From the NCBI GenBank assembly GCA_020636915.1, contig JACJWV010000002.1, positions 124,001 to 188,000 of the forward strand: 64,000 bases of DNA. Reading direction: 5' to 3'. This document shows, piece after piece, positions 34,669-44,772 of the stretch. The translations under genes and the position numbers were made by a program. Source of the stretch: Nocardioides sp. (GTDB taxonomy: Bacteria; Actinomycetota; Actinomycetes; Propionibacteriales; Nocardioidaceae). Under the pieces are notes generated by a model that had not been told where the DNA came from, did not search any database, and saw only the letters and a program-made list of their open reading frames with translations. Numbering within the stretch: the stretch's first letter is position 1; every line of letters begins with the position of its first letter.

Positions 34669-34733
34669 GATCGCGACGGGCTGTCCTGTGGACGACCGCG
34701 CGCTGCCGTCAGCCCCGGGGCATGCCTCGGGAC

Positions 34734-35659
34734 ATGGACGAAGCCCTTCGCGCGCTGGTCACCACCCAGCAGGGCCTGGTGGCCCGACGACAGCTGAACC
34801 GGCTCGGGGTCGACTGGGAGCACGTCGACCACCAGGTCACGACCGGCCGCTGGGTCGAGCGCACGCCGCGGGTGATCAGCACCGTCACCGGAACGCTGAC
34901 CCATGAGCAGTGCGAGTGGCTCGCCGTCCTGCACGCCGGGGAGCGCAGCATGCTGGGGGGCCTCAGCGCAGCTGCGCGCCAGGGACTGACAGGCTGGGAG
35001 CGCGACGTCGTGACCGTCTACGTCGATGACGAGCTGAGCTTCGAACCCGTCCAGGGCGTCCGCTTCTTCCGGAGCCGACGGCCGTTCGAGCTGCTGCGCC
35101 ATCCGCGGCCGGGTATAGCAGCATGCCGGCTCGAGCCCGCCGTCCTCCTCTTCGCGGCCTACCAGACCACGCCCCGTCCGGCCCACGGTGTCATCGCTGC
35201 GACCGTCCAGCAGCGGCTGACGACGCCGGAGCGCATGGTCGAGTGGGTCGATGCACTCCGGCCGCTGCGGTGGGCCAAGCCGTTCAAACGCACCCTCGGG
35301 GACATCGCCGGCGGCGCACACTCCGGCGCGGAGCTGGCGTGCGCCGGATGTGTCGTCGATTCGAGATGCCGCAGCCCACCGGTCAGCGCAGCCGGTTCGA
35401 CAGGGCCGGCAAGCGGCGCTGGACCGATTCCGACTGGGACCTGCGGGACGGGCGCACCATCGTCCTGGAGGTGGACGGCGCCTTCCACCTCGACGTGCTG
35501 CAGGCGATGCAGGACCACCGGCGCGCTCGCCGGCTGACGACGGAGCGCCGTGTCGTCGTCCGCTGCACGGCCTACGAGTTGCGGCACGAGGTCGTCGAGG
35601 TCGCCCGGGACCTCATGGCTCTCGGAGTCCCGGGTCGTGTGCCCCACACCGACCTCTAG
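34734..35659 (+). pseudogene. Frameshifted DUF559-type (AbiEi-like N-terminus, Vsr-like endonuclease C-terminus) gene
   Basis: The first about 200 codons (start MDEALRALVTTQQGLV, or 12 nt earlier at MPRDMDEAL) encode an AbiEi-antitoxin-like winged-helix N-terminus. The frame then shifts: after GGAHSGAEL the natural continuation (VRRMCRRFEMPQPT) is in the +2 frame, consistent with one missing base near 35336-35338. The C-terminal part contains IVLEVDGAFHLDVLQAMQDH and RRVVVRCTAYELR, typical of the DUF559 Vsr-like nuclease fold. The stop codon TAG (35657-35659) lies inside the downstream palindrome. It may be a true pseudogene or a sequencing error; both halves are otherwise intact. Confidence 0.8.
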
Positions 35660-35681
35660 GTAGGTCTCAGGCACACGACCC
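35632..35681. repeat. Palindromic repeat, copy 3 of GTCGTGTGCCTGAGA family
   Basis: Perfect 12-bp arms GGGTCGTGTGCC and GGCACACGACCC enclose an inner GACCT/AGGTC stem and the TCTCAGG core. It overlaps the 3' end of the DUF559 pseudogene and ends 2 nt before the acpS stop, so it may be a bidirectional terminator. Confidence 0.88.
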
Positions 35682-35683
35682 GT

Positions 35684-36040
35684 TCAAGCGGGACCCTCGA
35701 GCACCACGACCGCGGAGGCGATGCCGGCGTCGTGGGAGAGCGAGAGGTGGACCGCGGCGACGCCGAGCGACTCGGCCCGGGCGGCGACGGAGCCGCGGAT
35801 CTCGAAGAGGGGGCGCCCGGTCTCCTCCGAGACGACCTCGGCGTCGTGCCAGGCCAGGCCGACGGGGGCGCCGAGCGCCTTGGCGAGCGCCTCCTTGGCG
35901 GCGAAGCGAGCGGCGAGGGAGGCGAGCGGCCGCTCGGCCTCGGCGGCGGTGAAGAGCCGGGCCACCAGGCCGGGGGTCCGCTCGAGCACCGCCCCGAAGC
36001 GGTCGACGTCGACCACGTCGATCCCGACCCCGACGATCAT
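35684..36040 (-). CDS. acpS: Holo-[acyl-carrier-protein] synthase
   Basis: The 118-aa enzyme transfers 4'-phosphopantetheine from CoA to acyl carrier protein. It shows GVGIDVVDVDRF with the metal-binding Asp, and ARFAAKEALAKALG with the catalytic Glu-Ala-Lys region; HLSLSHDAGIASAVVV closes the fold. Normal length. It lies 58 nt downstream of glmS in the same direction, as in many actinobacteria; coaA, needed for its CoA substrate, is next to glmS. Confidence 0.96.
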   Translation of the reverse strand: MIVGVGIDVVDVDRFGAVLERTPGLVARLFTAAEAERPLASLAARFAAKEALAKALGAPVGLAWHDAEVVSEETGRPLFEIRGSVAARAESLGVAAVHLSLSHDAGIASAVVVLEGPA

Positions 36041-36098
36041 CCCGATCCCCGCGGGAAGGCAAGCGCAGCGCGTTCTCGTGGGGTGTTCATCGACCCGC

Positions 36099-37943
36099 TC
36101 ACTCCACCGTGACGGACTTGGCGAGGTTGCGGGGCTGGTCGACGTCGTGGCCCATCACGGTCGCGAGCTCGCAGGCGAACAGCTGCAGGGGTACGACGGC
36201 CACCAGCGGCTGCAGCAGCACCGGGACCTTCGGCAGCCGCACCACCACGTCGGCGTACGGCGTGATCGCGTCGTCGCCCTCCTCGACCAAGCAGATGGTG
36301 CGGGCCCCTCGCGCGCGCACCTCCTGGATGCCGCTGACCATCTTGTCGCGGAGCTGGTCGCGGCCCGCAGGAGGCACGACGCACAGCACCGGCAGCCCGT
36401 CCTCGACGAGCGCGATGGGGCCGTGCTTGAGCTCGCCGGCCGCAAACCCCTCGGCGTGGAGGTAGGCGAGCTCCTTGAGCTTCAACGCTCCCTCGAGCGC
36501 CACGGGGTAGCCCGCGTGCCGGCCGAGGAAGAGCACCGAGCGCGTGTCGACGTGCTGGCGCGCGAGCTCGTAGACCGACTCCGCGCCGTCGAGCACCTGC
36601 TGGATCCGGTCGGGCATCGCCTCGAGCTGGTGCATGACCTGGGAGATCTCGTCGCCGTACCGGGTGCCCTTGACCTGCGCGAGGTAGAGCGCGAGCAGGT
36701 AGCAGGCGACCAGCTGGGTCAGGAAGCCCTTGGTGGAGGCGACGCCGATCTCGGGGCCGGCGTGGGTGTAGATGACCGCGTCGGACTCGCGCGGGATCGT
36801 CGAGCCGTTGGTGTTGCAGATCGCCAGCACCTTCGACCGTTGCTCGCGCGCGTGACGGATGGCCTGCAGCGTGTCGGCGGTCTCCCCGGACTGGCTGATC
36901 GCGACGACGAGCGTGGAGTAGTCGAGGATCGGGTCGCGGTATCGGAACTCGGAGGCGAGCTCGACCTCGACCGGGATGCGGCACCAGTGCTCGATGGCGT
37001 ACTTGGCGACCATGCCCGCGTAGAAGGAGGTGCCGCAGGCGATGATGATGATCTTGTCGACCTCGCGCAGCTCCTGGTCCGACAGCCGCATCTCGTCGAG
37101 CTGCAGCTGTCCCGACACGGTGTGGCGGCCGAGCAGCGAGTCGGCGACGGCGCGCGGCTGCTCGTGGATCTCCTTGCGCATGAACCAGTCGTGGCCGTCC
37201 TTCTCGGCCGCGGAGAGGTCCCAGTCGACGTGGTAGCGACGCCCGGTCGCGGGGCTGCCGTCGAAGTTCGCGACCTCGACGCCGTCGCGGCTGATCGTGA
37301 CGACCTGGTCCTGCCCGAGCTCGAGGGCCTCACGGGTGTGCTCGATGAAGGCCGCGACGTCGGAGCCGAGGAAGTTCTCGCCCTCGCCGATCCCGACCAC
37401 GAGCGGGGAGTTCCGGCGCGCGGCCACGACCCGCTCCGGGTCCTCGGCGTCGACGGCCACGAGCGTGAAAGCACCCTCGAGGCGACGGACCAGCGCGAGC
37501 ATCGCCGTGGTCAGGTCGGCGCCGGCGAGCACCTCGAGCTCGAGGAGCTGGGCGGCCACCTCGGTGTCGGTCTCGGAGAGCAGCCGGTGGTCGGCTGCCT
37601 CGAGCCCGGCGCGCAGCTCGGCGAAGTTCTCGATGATCCCGTTGTGGACCAGCGCCACCCGCCGGGTCTCCCCGGTGTGCGGGTGGGCGTTGACGTCGGT
37701 GGGCGCGCCGTGGGTCGCCCAGCGCGTGTGTCCCATCCCGATCGTGGCGCCCGGGAGCGGGGTGTCGGCGATCGCCTTCTCCAGGTTCGCGAGCTTGCCG
37801 GCCCGCTTGTCGGTCACCAGCTCACCGTCGGCGACGAGCGCGATCCCGGCCGAGTCGTAGCCGCGGTACTCCAGCCGCCGCAGGCCCTCCACGACCACGT
37901 CCTGGGCCCCCTGGTGGCCGACGTACCCCACGATCCCGCACAT
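36099..37943 (-). CDS. glmS: Glutamine-fructose-6-phosphate aminotransferase
   Basis: The 614-aa enzyme makes glucosamine 6-phosphate. The ATG at MCGIVGYVG exposes the catalytic Cys2 after Met removal, so the longer upstream frame is wrong. The glutaminase domain spans about 1-235 (GHTRWATHG, HNGIIENF); two SIS domains follow (ACGTSFYAG, ISQSGETADT) and the C-terminus is KSVTVE. TACAGT ends 7 nt before the ATG on the minus strand, so a leaderless start is likely. Divergent from coaA with a 62-nt shared promoter region. Confidence 0.97.
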   Translation of the reverse strand: MCGIVGYVGHQGAQDVVVEGLRRLEYRGYDSAGIALVADGELVTDKRAGKLANLEKAIADTPLPGATIGMGHTRWATHGAPTDVNAHPHTGETRRVALVHNGIIENFAELRAGLEAADHRLLSETDTEVAAQLLELEVLAGADLTTAMLALVRRLEGAFTLVAVDAEDPERVVAARRNSPLVVGIGEGENFLGSDVAAFIEHTREALELGQDQVVTISRDGVEVANFDGSPATGRRYHVDWDLSAAEKDGHDWFMRKEIHEQPRAVADSLLGRHTVSGQLQLDEMRLSDQELREVDKIIIIACGTSFYAGMVAKYAIEHWCRIPVEVELASEFRYRDPILDYSTLVVAISQSGETADTLQAIRHAREQRSKVLAICNTNGSTIPRESDAVIYTHAGPEIGVASTKGFLTQLVACYLLALYLAQVKGTRYGDEISQVMHQLEAMPDRIQQVLDGAESVYELARQHVDTRSVLFLGRHAGYPVALEGALKLKELAYLHAEGFAAGELKHGPIALVEDGLPVLCVVPPAGRDQLRDKMVSGIQEVRARGARTICLVEEGDDAITPYADVVVRLPKVPVLLQPLVAVVPLQLFACELATVMGHDVDQPRNLAKSVTVE

Positions 37944-37950
37944 GGGCGCC

Positions 37951-37998
37951 ACTGTAACCGCGGGCACCGGTCCCCCCGGGACCGGCGTTTGCAAGAAT
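37951..37998. promoter_or_regulatory. Divergent glmS/coaA promoter region with two leaderless-type -10 boxes
   Basis: On minus, TACAGT (37951-37956) ends 7 nt before the glmS ATG. On plus, CAAGAAT (37992-37998) ends 7 nt before the coaA ATG. Neither gene has a Shine-Dalgarno in the remaining few bases. -35 elements are not clear. Confidence 0.55.
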
Positions 37999-38005
37999 CG
38001 CGGCC

Positions 38006-38986
38006 ATGTCTTCGCACGGCGGGGTGGCCCACACCTCCGACGACGCCAAGGAGTCCTCGCCGTACCTCGAGCTCGACCGCTCCGCCTGGGCAGCCCTGGC
38101 GCACGAGGTCGAGAACCCGCTCTCGGCGGAGGAGATCCGCCGGCTGCGCGGCCTCGGCGACCAGCTCGACCTCGACGAGGTGCAGCAGATCTACCTGCCG
38201 CTCTCGAAGCTGCTGAGCCTGTACGTCGAGTCCGCGGGCACGCTCTACCGCGCGCAGGAGCAGTTCCTCCACCAGAGCCAGCCGCCCCGCACGCCGTTCG
38301 TCATCGGGCTCGCCGGTTCGGTCGCGGTCGGCAAGTCCACCACCGCGCGCGTGCTGCAGCAGATGCTCGCGCACTGGCCCGAGCACCCCAACGTCGCGCT
38401 GGTGACCACCGACGGCTTCCTCTACCCCAACGCCGAGCTCGAGCGCCGCGGCCTCCTGCAACGCAAGGGCTTCCCGGAGTCCTACGACCGGCGCGCGCTC
38501 CTGCGGTTCGTCGTCGACATCAAGTCCGGCCGTGACGAGGTCGAGGCGCCCGTCTACTCCCACCTCACCTACGACGTGATGCCGGACGAGAAGGTCGTTG
38601 TGAAGCGGCCCGACATCGTGATCATCGAAGGCCTCAACGTCCTGCAGCCGGCGCGCACCCGGGAGGACGGGCGCTCCGGGCTGACGCTGAGCGACTTCTT
38701 CGACTTCTCCGTCTACGTCGACGCGGGCACGAGCCACATCCGCAGCTGGTACGTCGAGCGGTTCCTGCGGCTGCGCGAGACCGCGTTCCGCGACCCTGAG
38801 TCCTACTTCTCGAAGTACGGCGCCCTGTCCCGCGACGGGGCCGTCGCGGAGGCCGAGCGGATCTGGGACACGATCAACGGTCCGAACCTGTCGGAGAACG
38901 TGCTGCCCACGCGCTCGCGCGCCACCCTGGTGCTGCGAAAGGACCGCGACCACTCGGTGCGCTACGTGCGGCTGCGCAAGCTGTGA
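38006..38986 (+). CDS. coaA: Type I pantothenate kinase
   Basis: The 326-aa kinase phosphorylates pantothenate, the first step of CoA synthesis. It shows Walker A GLAGSVAVGKSTTAR, VTTDGFLYPNAELERRGL, KGFPESYDRRALL and VIIEGLNVLQ, all typical of bacterial CoaA. Length is normal with a short N-terminal extension. Probable leaderless ATG. Its 3' side carries a cluster of hairpins before the convergent ABC permease gene. Confidence 0.96.
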   Translation: MSSHGGVAHTSDDAKESSPYLELDRSAWAALAHEVENPLSAEEIRRLRGLGDQLDLDEVQQIYLPLSKLLSLYVESAGTLYRAQEQFLHQSQPPRTPFVIGLAGSVAVGKSTTARVLQQMLAHWPEHPNVALVTTDGFLYPNAELERRGLLQRKGFPESYDRRALLRFVVDIKSGRDEVEAPVYSHLTYDVMPDEKVVVKRPDIVIIEGLNVLQPARTREDGRSGLTLSDFFDFSVYVDAGTSHIRSWYVERFLRLRETAFRDPESYFSKYGALSRDGAVAEAERIWDTINGPNLSENVLPTRSRATLVLRKDRDHSVRYVRLRKL

Positions 38987-38988
38987 AC

Positions 38989-39085
38989 CGCGTCGCGGGT
39001 TTCGGCTGTCAGCAGCCGAACCCCGCATGACGCGCCGGGCGACACCGGCGTGTCGTGAGGGTTCCGGCTGTCAGCAGCCGAACCC
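38989..39085. terminator. Cluster of three hairpins with a 25-bp direct repeat after coaA
   Basis: Hairpin A (38995-39026) pairs GCGGG-T-TTCGGCTG with CAGCCGAA-C-CCCGC around TCAG and extends by CGCGTC/GACGCG. Hairpin B is CGACAC-CGGC-GTGTCG (39040-39055). Hairpin C (39059-39085) pairs GGGTT-C-CGGCTG with CAGCCG-AACCC around TCAG. The sequence CGGCTGTCAGCAGCCGAACC plus CCGCA is repeated exactly at 39003-39027 and 39065-39089. It lies between convergent 3' ends, so bidirectional termination is likely. Confidence 0.75.
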
Positions 39086-39095
39086 CGCAGCCCGC

Positions 39096-39896
39096 TCAGC
39101 CCACGTCGCGGCGCAGGGTGGTGTACCGCCCGATGAGGGCCAGCGCGGCGGCGTAGCCGAGCAGGACCAGCAGTGCCGCCCAGCGGGGCAGCAGCTCACC
39201 GGCGCCGCTGCCGTAGGAGGAGAAGAAGCTGGCGCCGACGATCCCGTCGGCGGCGGCGCCGGGCAGGAACTTCGCGACCTGGTCGAGGCCGGCGAAGGAG
39301 CCGAGCGCGACCCGCGCGATCGGCTCGACCAGCTGGGTGAAGGCCAAGATCACCACGATCGCGGCGACCTGGTTGGTCACGACGCTGCCGAACGCGACGC
39401 CGACCACCGCCCAGACCGCGATGACGACCACGCTGAGCGCGAGCACCTGGAGGACCCCACCGTCGGTCAGGTAGGCACCGTCGCCCCAGCCCGCCAGGAG
39501 GGGCGCGCTGGCGGCCACGACCGCCGTCACCGCGACCAGGCCGTAGAGCAGGCCGACCGGGACGGTGGCGAGCAGCTTGGCGCCGAGGTACACCCCGCGC
39601 CGGGGCTCGACCAGCAGCGACTGGGTGATCGTCTGGTGGCGGAACTCGGTGGTCATCGCCAGGCTCCCGATCACCAGGGGGAAGACGTAGCCGATGCCGT
39701 TGGTGAGGCTGTAGACGGCGGTCGCCGCGTCGATGCCGTGGAGGGTGACTCCGCCCTGCTGCTCCGGGGCGAACACGAGGGAGAACCCCAGGACCGCGCC
39801 GATGAACCCGAGGTACGCGGCGCACGCGAGCAGGAGCACCCACCACATGCGCGTGGTGACGAGCTTGCGGTACTCCGCGACCAGGGCGTTCCTCAT
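39096..39896 (-). CDS. ABC-2-type transporter permease
   Basis: The 266-aa integral membrane protein has about six hydrophobic segments and starts MRNALVAEYRKLVTTRMWW, a typical ABC-2 permease N-terminus. The ATG overlaps the stop of the ATPase gene (ATGA), so the pair forms one exporter. TTEFRHQTITQSLL, followed by EPRR, is the cytoplasmic coupling-helix region common to these permeases. Substrate unknown; such pairs export drugs, lipids or peptides. The longer upstream frame belongs to the ATPase coding region in another frame. Confidence 0.9.
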   Translation of the reverse strand: MRNALVAEYRKLVTTRMWWVLLLACAAYLGFIGAVLGFSLVFAPEQQGGVTLHGIDAATAVYSLTNGIGYVFPLVIGSLAMTTEFRHQTITQSLLVEPRRGVYLGAKLLATVPVGLLYGLVAVTAVVAASAPLLAGWGDGAYLTDGGVLQVLALSVVVIAVWAVVGVAFGSVVTNQVAAIVVILAFTQLVEPIARVALGSFAGLDQVAKFLPGAAADGIVGASFFSSYGSGAGELLPRWAALLVLLGYAAALALIGRYTTLRRDVG

Positions 39897-40792
39897 GACC
39901 GGACGCCCCCGGTGAGCCGCAGGAAGACGTCCTCGAGGTCGGCACCCCGGCTCGCGAGCTGGTGCAGCTCGACGCCGGAGCGGTACGCCGCCGCGCCCAC
40001 CTCGGCACTGGGAGCGAGGACCAGCAGCCCGCGCTCGCCCGGCCGGACGTCCCACGCGTGCTCGGCGCAGAGCCGCTCGACGGCCGGCAGGTCCGGCGAC
40101 TCCACGTACGTCTCGGGCGCGGCCAGCCCGGCCAGGTCGGCCAGCGACGAGGCGTGCACGAGCCGGCCTGCCGCGATGATCACCACGTCGTCGACGGTGT
40201 GCTGCACCTCGGCGAGGACGTGGCTGGAGACCAGCACGGTGCGGCCCTCGTCGGCGAAGGCGCGCAACAGCCGCCGGAGCCAGACGATGCCCTCGGGGTC
40301 CAGCCCGTTGGCGGGCTCGTCGAGGACGATCGCCGGCGGGTCGCCCAGGAGCGCCGTGGCGAGCGCCAGGCGCTGCCGCATGCCCGTGGAGTAGCCGCCG
40401 ACGCGACGGTGCGCGGCTCCCCCGAGCCCGACGAAGTCGATGAGGTCGCGGCAGCGCCGGCGCGAGACGCCGACCTGCGGTGCGAACACCTCGAGGTGGG
40501 CCAGCCCCGTGCGGCCGGGATGGAAGGACGACGCCTCGAGGGCGGCGCCGACGACCCGCGCGGGAAGGGCGTGCTCGCCGTACGGACGGTCGCCGACCAG
40601 GGTGCGGCCCGCGGTCGGACGGGTGAGACCGAGCAGCATCCGCAGGGTCGTCGTCTTGCCGGCGCCGTTGGGCCCGAGGAATCCGGTGACGGCACCGGGC
40701 CGCACCGCGAACGTGAGGTCGTCGACCGCACGCACCGGGCCGAAGGACTTGGCCAGCCCCTCGACCGCCAGGGCGGGTCCGGGCTGCGTCAC
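39893..40792 (-). CDS. ABC transporter ATP-binding protein
   Basis: The 299-aa ATPase has Walker A GPNGAGKTT, Q-loop LGLTRPTAG, signature YSTGMRQRLALA, Walker B AIVLDEPANGLDP and the switch His in LVSSHVLAE. The C-terminal about 80 residues form the extra domain typical of DrrA/CcmA-like exporters. It starts with GTG, 15 nt downstream of glmM. It energises the adjacent ABC-2 permease. Confidence 0.93.
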   Translation of the reverse strand: MTQPGPALAVEGLAKSFGPVRAVDDLTFAVRPGAVTGFLGPNGAGKTTTLRMLLGLTRPTAGRTLVGDRPYGEHALPARVVGAALEASSFHPGRTGLAHLEVFAPQVGVSRRRCRDLIDFVGLGGAAHRRVGGYSTGMRQRLALATALLGDPPAIVLDEPANGLDPEGIVWLRRLLRAFADEGRTVLVSSHVLAEVQHTVDDVVIIAAGRLVHASSLADLAGLAAPETYVESPDLPAVERLCAEHAWDVRPGERGLLVLAPSAEVGAAAYRSGVELHQLASRGADLEDVFLRLTGGVRS

Positions 40793-40807
40793 GTCAGGGC
40801 CCCGGGG

Positions 40808-42154
40808 TCAGAGGGCGAGCTGCCGCTTGACGACGTCCGCGAGCCGTCCGGCGACCGAGCGGGCGTCCTCCTCCGTACCGGCCTCGACCATGACGCGGAC
40901 GAGGTTCTCGGTGCCGGAGGGGCGCAGCAGGATGCGGCCGCTGTCGCCGAGCGCGGCCTCCTCCTCCGCGACCGCGGCCGCGACGACCGGGTCGTCGTCG
41001 GCGCGGGACTTGTCGACGTCGGGGACGTTGACCAGCACCTGCGGGAGCCGGGTGACGACCGAGGCGAGCTCCCGGAGCCCGGACCGGGTGGCGGCCATCC
41101 GCTCCAGGACGTGGAGGGCGGTCAGGACGCCGTCGCCGGTCGTCGCGTGCTCGCTCATGATCACGTGGCCCGACTGCTCGCCGCCGAGGGAGTAGCCCGA
41201 GACGCGCATCGCCTCGAGGACGTAACGGTCGCCGACCTTGGTCTGCCGCACGCCGATGCCCGCGGACTTCATCGCGTGCACGAACCCGAGGTTGCTCATC
41301 ACCGTCGCGACGACCGTGTTCTTGTGGAGCCGGCCGTGCTCGGACATCGCGATCGCCAGGATCGCCATGAGCTGGTCGCCGTCGACGATCGTGCCCTCGT
41401 GGTCGACCGCGAGGCACCGGTCCGCGTCGCCGTCGAGGGCGAAGCCCACGTCGGCACCGTGCTCGACCACGGCGGCCTGCAACGGCCCGAGGTGGGTGGA
41501 CCCGCAGCCGTCGTTGATGTTGAGACCGTCGGGATCGGTGCCGATCGCGATCACCTCGGCCCCGGCCGCGTGCAGCGCTGCCGGCCCGGCCTCGTACGCC
41601 GCGCCGTGCGCGCAGTCGAGGACGACCTTGATGCCGGCGAGCGGCTGGTCGATCGTCGACACCAGGTGGTCGACGTACTCCCGCACCGGCGTCGCGTACG
41701 GCGTGACGCGGCCGACGGCACCGCCGACCGGACGGTCCCAGGGCTCGTCGAGGTGCTGCTCGATCTCGCGCTCGACGGCGTCGTCGAGCTTGAGCCCGCC
41801 GCGGGCGAGGAACTTGATGCCGTTGTCCGGCATGGGGTTGTGCGAGGCGCTGATGACCACACCGAGGTCGGCGCCGAGCGCCTGGGTCATGTAGGCGACG
41901 GCCGGGGTGGGCAGCACCCGCAGCCGGAGCACGTCGACGCCCGCCGACGCGAGCCCGGCGACCACGGCGTGCTCGAGGAACTGTCCCGAGATGCGCGTGT
42001 CACGGCCGACCACGGCGAGCGGGCGATGGCCCTCGAACTCGCCCCGGCTGGCCAGGACCCGAGCAGCGGCGACGGACAGGTCCAGGGCGAGCTCGGCGGT
42101 CAGCTGACCGTTCGCCAGGCCCCGGACCCCGTCCGTGCCGAAGATGCGCGGCAT
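40808..42154 (-). CDS. glmM: Phosphoglucosamine mutase
   Basis: The 448-aa enzyme interconverts glucosamine 6- and 1-phosphate, linking GlmS and GlmU in UDP-GlcNAc synthesis. It starts MPRIFGTDGVRGLANG. The active-site phosphoserine is in VISASHNPMPDNG, the Mg site is DGDADRC, the sugar loop GGEQSGH and the phosphate loop RPSGTENLVR. It lies 23 nt after rpsI, the common actinobacterial order rplM-rpsI-glmM. Confidence 0.97.
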   Translation of the reverse strand: MPRIFGTDGVRGLANGQLTAELALDLSVAAARVLASRGEFEGHRPLAVVGRDTRISGQFLEHAVVAGLASAGVDVLRLRVLPTPAVAYMTQALGADLGVVISASHNPMPDNGIKFLARGGLKLDDAVEREIEQHLDEPWDRPVGGAVGRVTPYATPVREYVDHLVSTIDQPLAGIKVVLDCAHGAAYEAGPAALHAAGAEVIAIGTDPDGLNINDGCGSTHLGPLQAAVVEHGADVGFALDGDADRCLAVDHEGTIVDGDQLMAILAIAMSEHGRLHKNTVVATVMSNLGFVHAMKSAGIGVRQTKVGDRYVLEAMRVSGYSLGGEQSGHVIMSEHATTGDGVLTALHVLERMAATRSGLRELASVVTRLPQVLVNVPDVDKSRADDDPVVAAAVAEEEAALGDSGRILLRPSGTENLVRVMVEAGTEEDARSVAGRLADVVKRQLAL

Positions 42155-42177
42155 GCGATGAGTCGCAGGCGGCGCGA

Positions 42178-42687
42178 TCAGCGCTTGCTGAACTGCGGGG
42201 CCTTGCGGGCCTTCTTCAGACCGGCCTTCTTGCGCTCGATGACGCGGGCGTCGCGGGTCAGCAGGCCGGCCTTCTTCAGCGACGGCCGGTTCGCCTCGAC
42301 GTCCACGGCGTTGAGGCAGCGGGCCACGCCGAGGCGCAGCGCGCCGGCCTGGCCGGTGATGCCGCCGCCGTGGATGCGGGCGATGACGTCGAAACGACCC
42401 TCGAGCTGCAGCGCGGCGAAGGGCTCGTTGACGACCTGCTGGTGCAGCTTGTTCGGGAAGTAGGAGTCCAGCGTGCGACCGTTGACGGTCCACTCGCCGG
42501 TGCCCGGCACGATGCGGACGCGGGCGACGGCCTCCTTGCGGCGGCCGGTGGCCGCGGCGGGGGCGATGGTCGCCGGACGGGCGGGGGTGTCAGCGGACGG
42601 GGCGCTCTCGGAGCTGTAGGCGATGCCCTGCTCGTCGGCCTGGTAGGTCTCCTCGACCTCGGTGGTGCCCTCGGTGGTGTCAGCCAC
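42178..42687 (-). CDS. rpsI: 30S ribosomal protein S9
   Basis: The 169-aa protein has a conserved C-terminal S9 domain (from about residue 38: TGRRKEAVARVR, then GGGITGQAGALRLGVARCL) ending in the basic QFSKR tail that touches P-site tRNA. The N-terminal extension (about 38 residues, Glu/Thr/Ala-rich) is typical of actinobacteria. Two GTG starts are possible; the one at 42687 is chosen because GAGGAA sits at correct distance, whereas the one 12 nt upstream has none. Follows rplM by 38 nt. Confidence 0.95.
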   Translation of the reverse strand: MADTTEGTTEVEETYQADEQGIAYSSESAPSADTPARPATIAPAAATGRRKEAVARVRIVPGTGEWTVNGRTLDSYFPNKLHQQVVNEPFAALQLEGRFDVIARIHGGGITGQAGALRLGVARCLNAVDVEANRPSLKKAGLLTRDARVIERKKAGLKKARKAPQFSKR

Positions 42688-42725
42688 GATGTTCCTCACT
42701 CAGACTTTCTCGGCGTATCAGACGA

Positions 42726-43169
42726 TTACTGGGAGATCTGCTTGATCTCGAACGGAGTGGCCTTCTGGGCCTGGTGCGGGTGGTGGGGCCCGGAGTAGAC
42801 CTTGAGCTTCTTCAGCATCTGACGGCCGAGCTTGTTCTTCGGGAGCATGCCCCACACGGCCTTCTCGATCGCCTTGCGGGCGTCCTTCTCGAGGACCTCG
42901 CCGATCGGGGTGGCCGAGAGGCCGCCCGGGTAGCCGGAGTGGCGGTACGCCATCTTGGTCGTCTTCTTGTCACCGGAGAGCGCGACCTTCTCGGCGTTCA
43001 CGATGATGACGAAGTCGCCGGTGTCGACGTGGGGGGCGAAGATCGCCTTGTGCTTGCCTCGCAGGAGGTTCGCGGTCTGCACCGCGAGGCGGCCGAGGAC
43101 GACGTCGGTGGCGTCGATGACGAGCCACTCGCGCGTGATGTCGCCGGGCTTGGGGCTGTACGTGCGCAC
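42726..43169 (-). CDS. rplM: 50S ribosomal protein L13
   Basis: The 147-aa protein starts with GTG giving MRTYSPKPGDITREW, the conserved actinobacterial N-terminus, and has AAGGAA upstream. Conserved blocks include DATDVVLGRLA, YRHSGYPGGL, VWGMLPKNKLGRQM and KVYSGPHHPHQAQ. L13 is an early assembly protein of the large subunit. It heads the rplM-rpsI operon, transcribed from the promoter at 43356-43385 with an about 180-nt leader; autoregulation through the leader is possible but no structure is clear. Confidence 0.97.
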   Translation of the reverse strand: MRTYSPKPGDITREWLVIDATDVVLGRLAVQTANLLRGKHKAIFAPHVDTGDFVIIVNAEKVALSGDKKTTKMAYRHSGYPGGLSATPIGEVLEKDARKAIEKAVWGMLPKNKLGRQMLKKLKVYSGPHHPHQAQKATPFEIKQISQ

Positions 43170-43355
43170 GACAGGGAGTTCCTTCGTTCGTAGGGCCCGG
43201 GCGACCCTGTGCCGTCCGGGTGGTGGAGCCACGCCTTCTGACGAACACGGCCCGGTCTCCCCGCCCTCGCGGCCGTCGGACGACCTGGGCGGATCTCCGG
43301 ATCTGCACCCCGGTCCCGTGGCTGGGTCGGAGCGCGGCAGGAGGCGCGACTGACA

Positions 43356-43385
43356 AGACTACGGGCGAGCATCCGAGCAGGTCAA
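43356..43385 (-). promoter_or_regulatory. Promoter of the rplM-rpsI operon
   Basis: On the minus strand TTGACC (43380-43385) and TAGTCT (43356-43361) are separated by 18 nt, close to the vegetative sigma consensus TTGACN-17/18-TANNNT. Start of transcription would be near 43349. Confidence 0.7.
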
Positions 43386-43466
43386 AACGTCCGAGGCGCA
43401 ACTCAGCACGTTCTCACTGCGGACACCGGGTTCGCACCACGCCACGCCGCCGACTAGGTTGAGCGG

Positions 43467-44756
<1,290 letters not shown>

Positions 44757-44772
44757 GCTGAGCCGGCTGCGA

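Noticed and set aside
35721..38216. 831-codon plus-strand open frame
   Set aside because: Opposes acpS and glmS, which have full motifs; shadow frame.
39962..42463. 833-codon plus-strand open frame
   Set aside because: Opposes the ABC ATPase, glmM and rpsI; no plausible domain.
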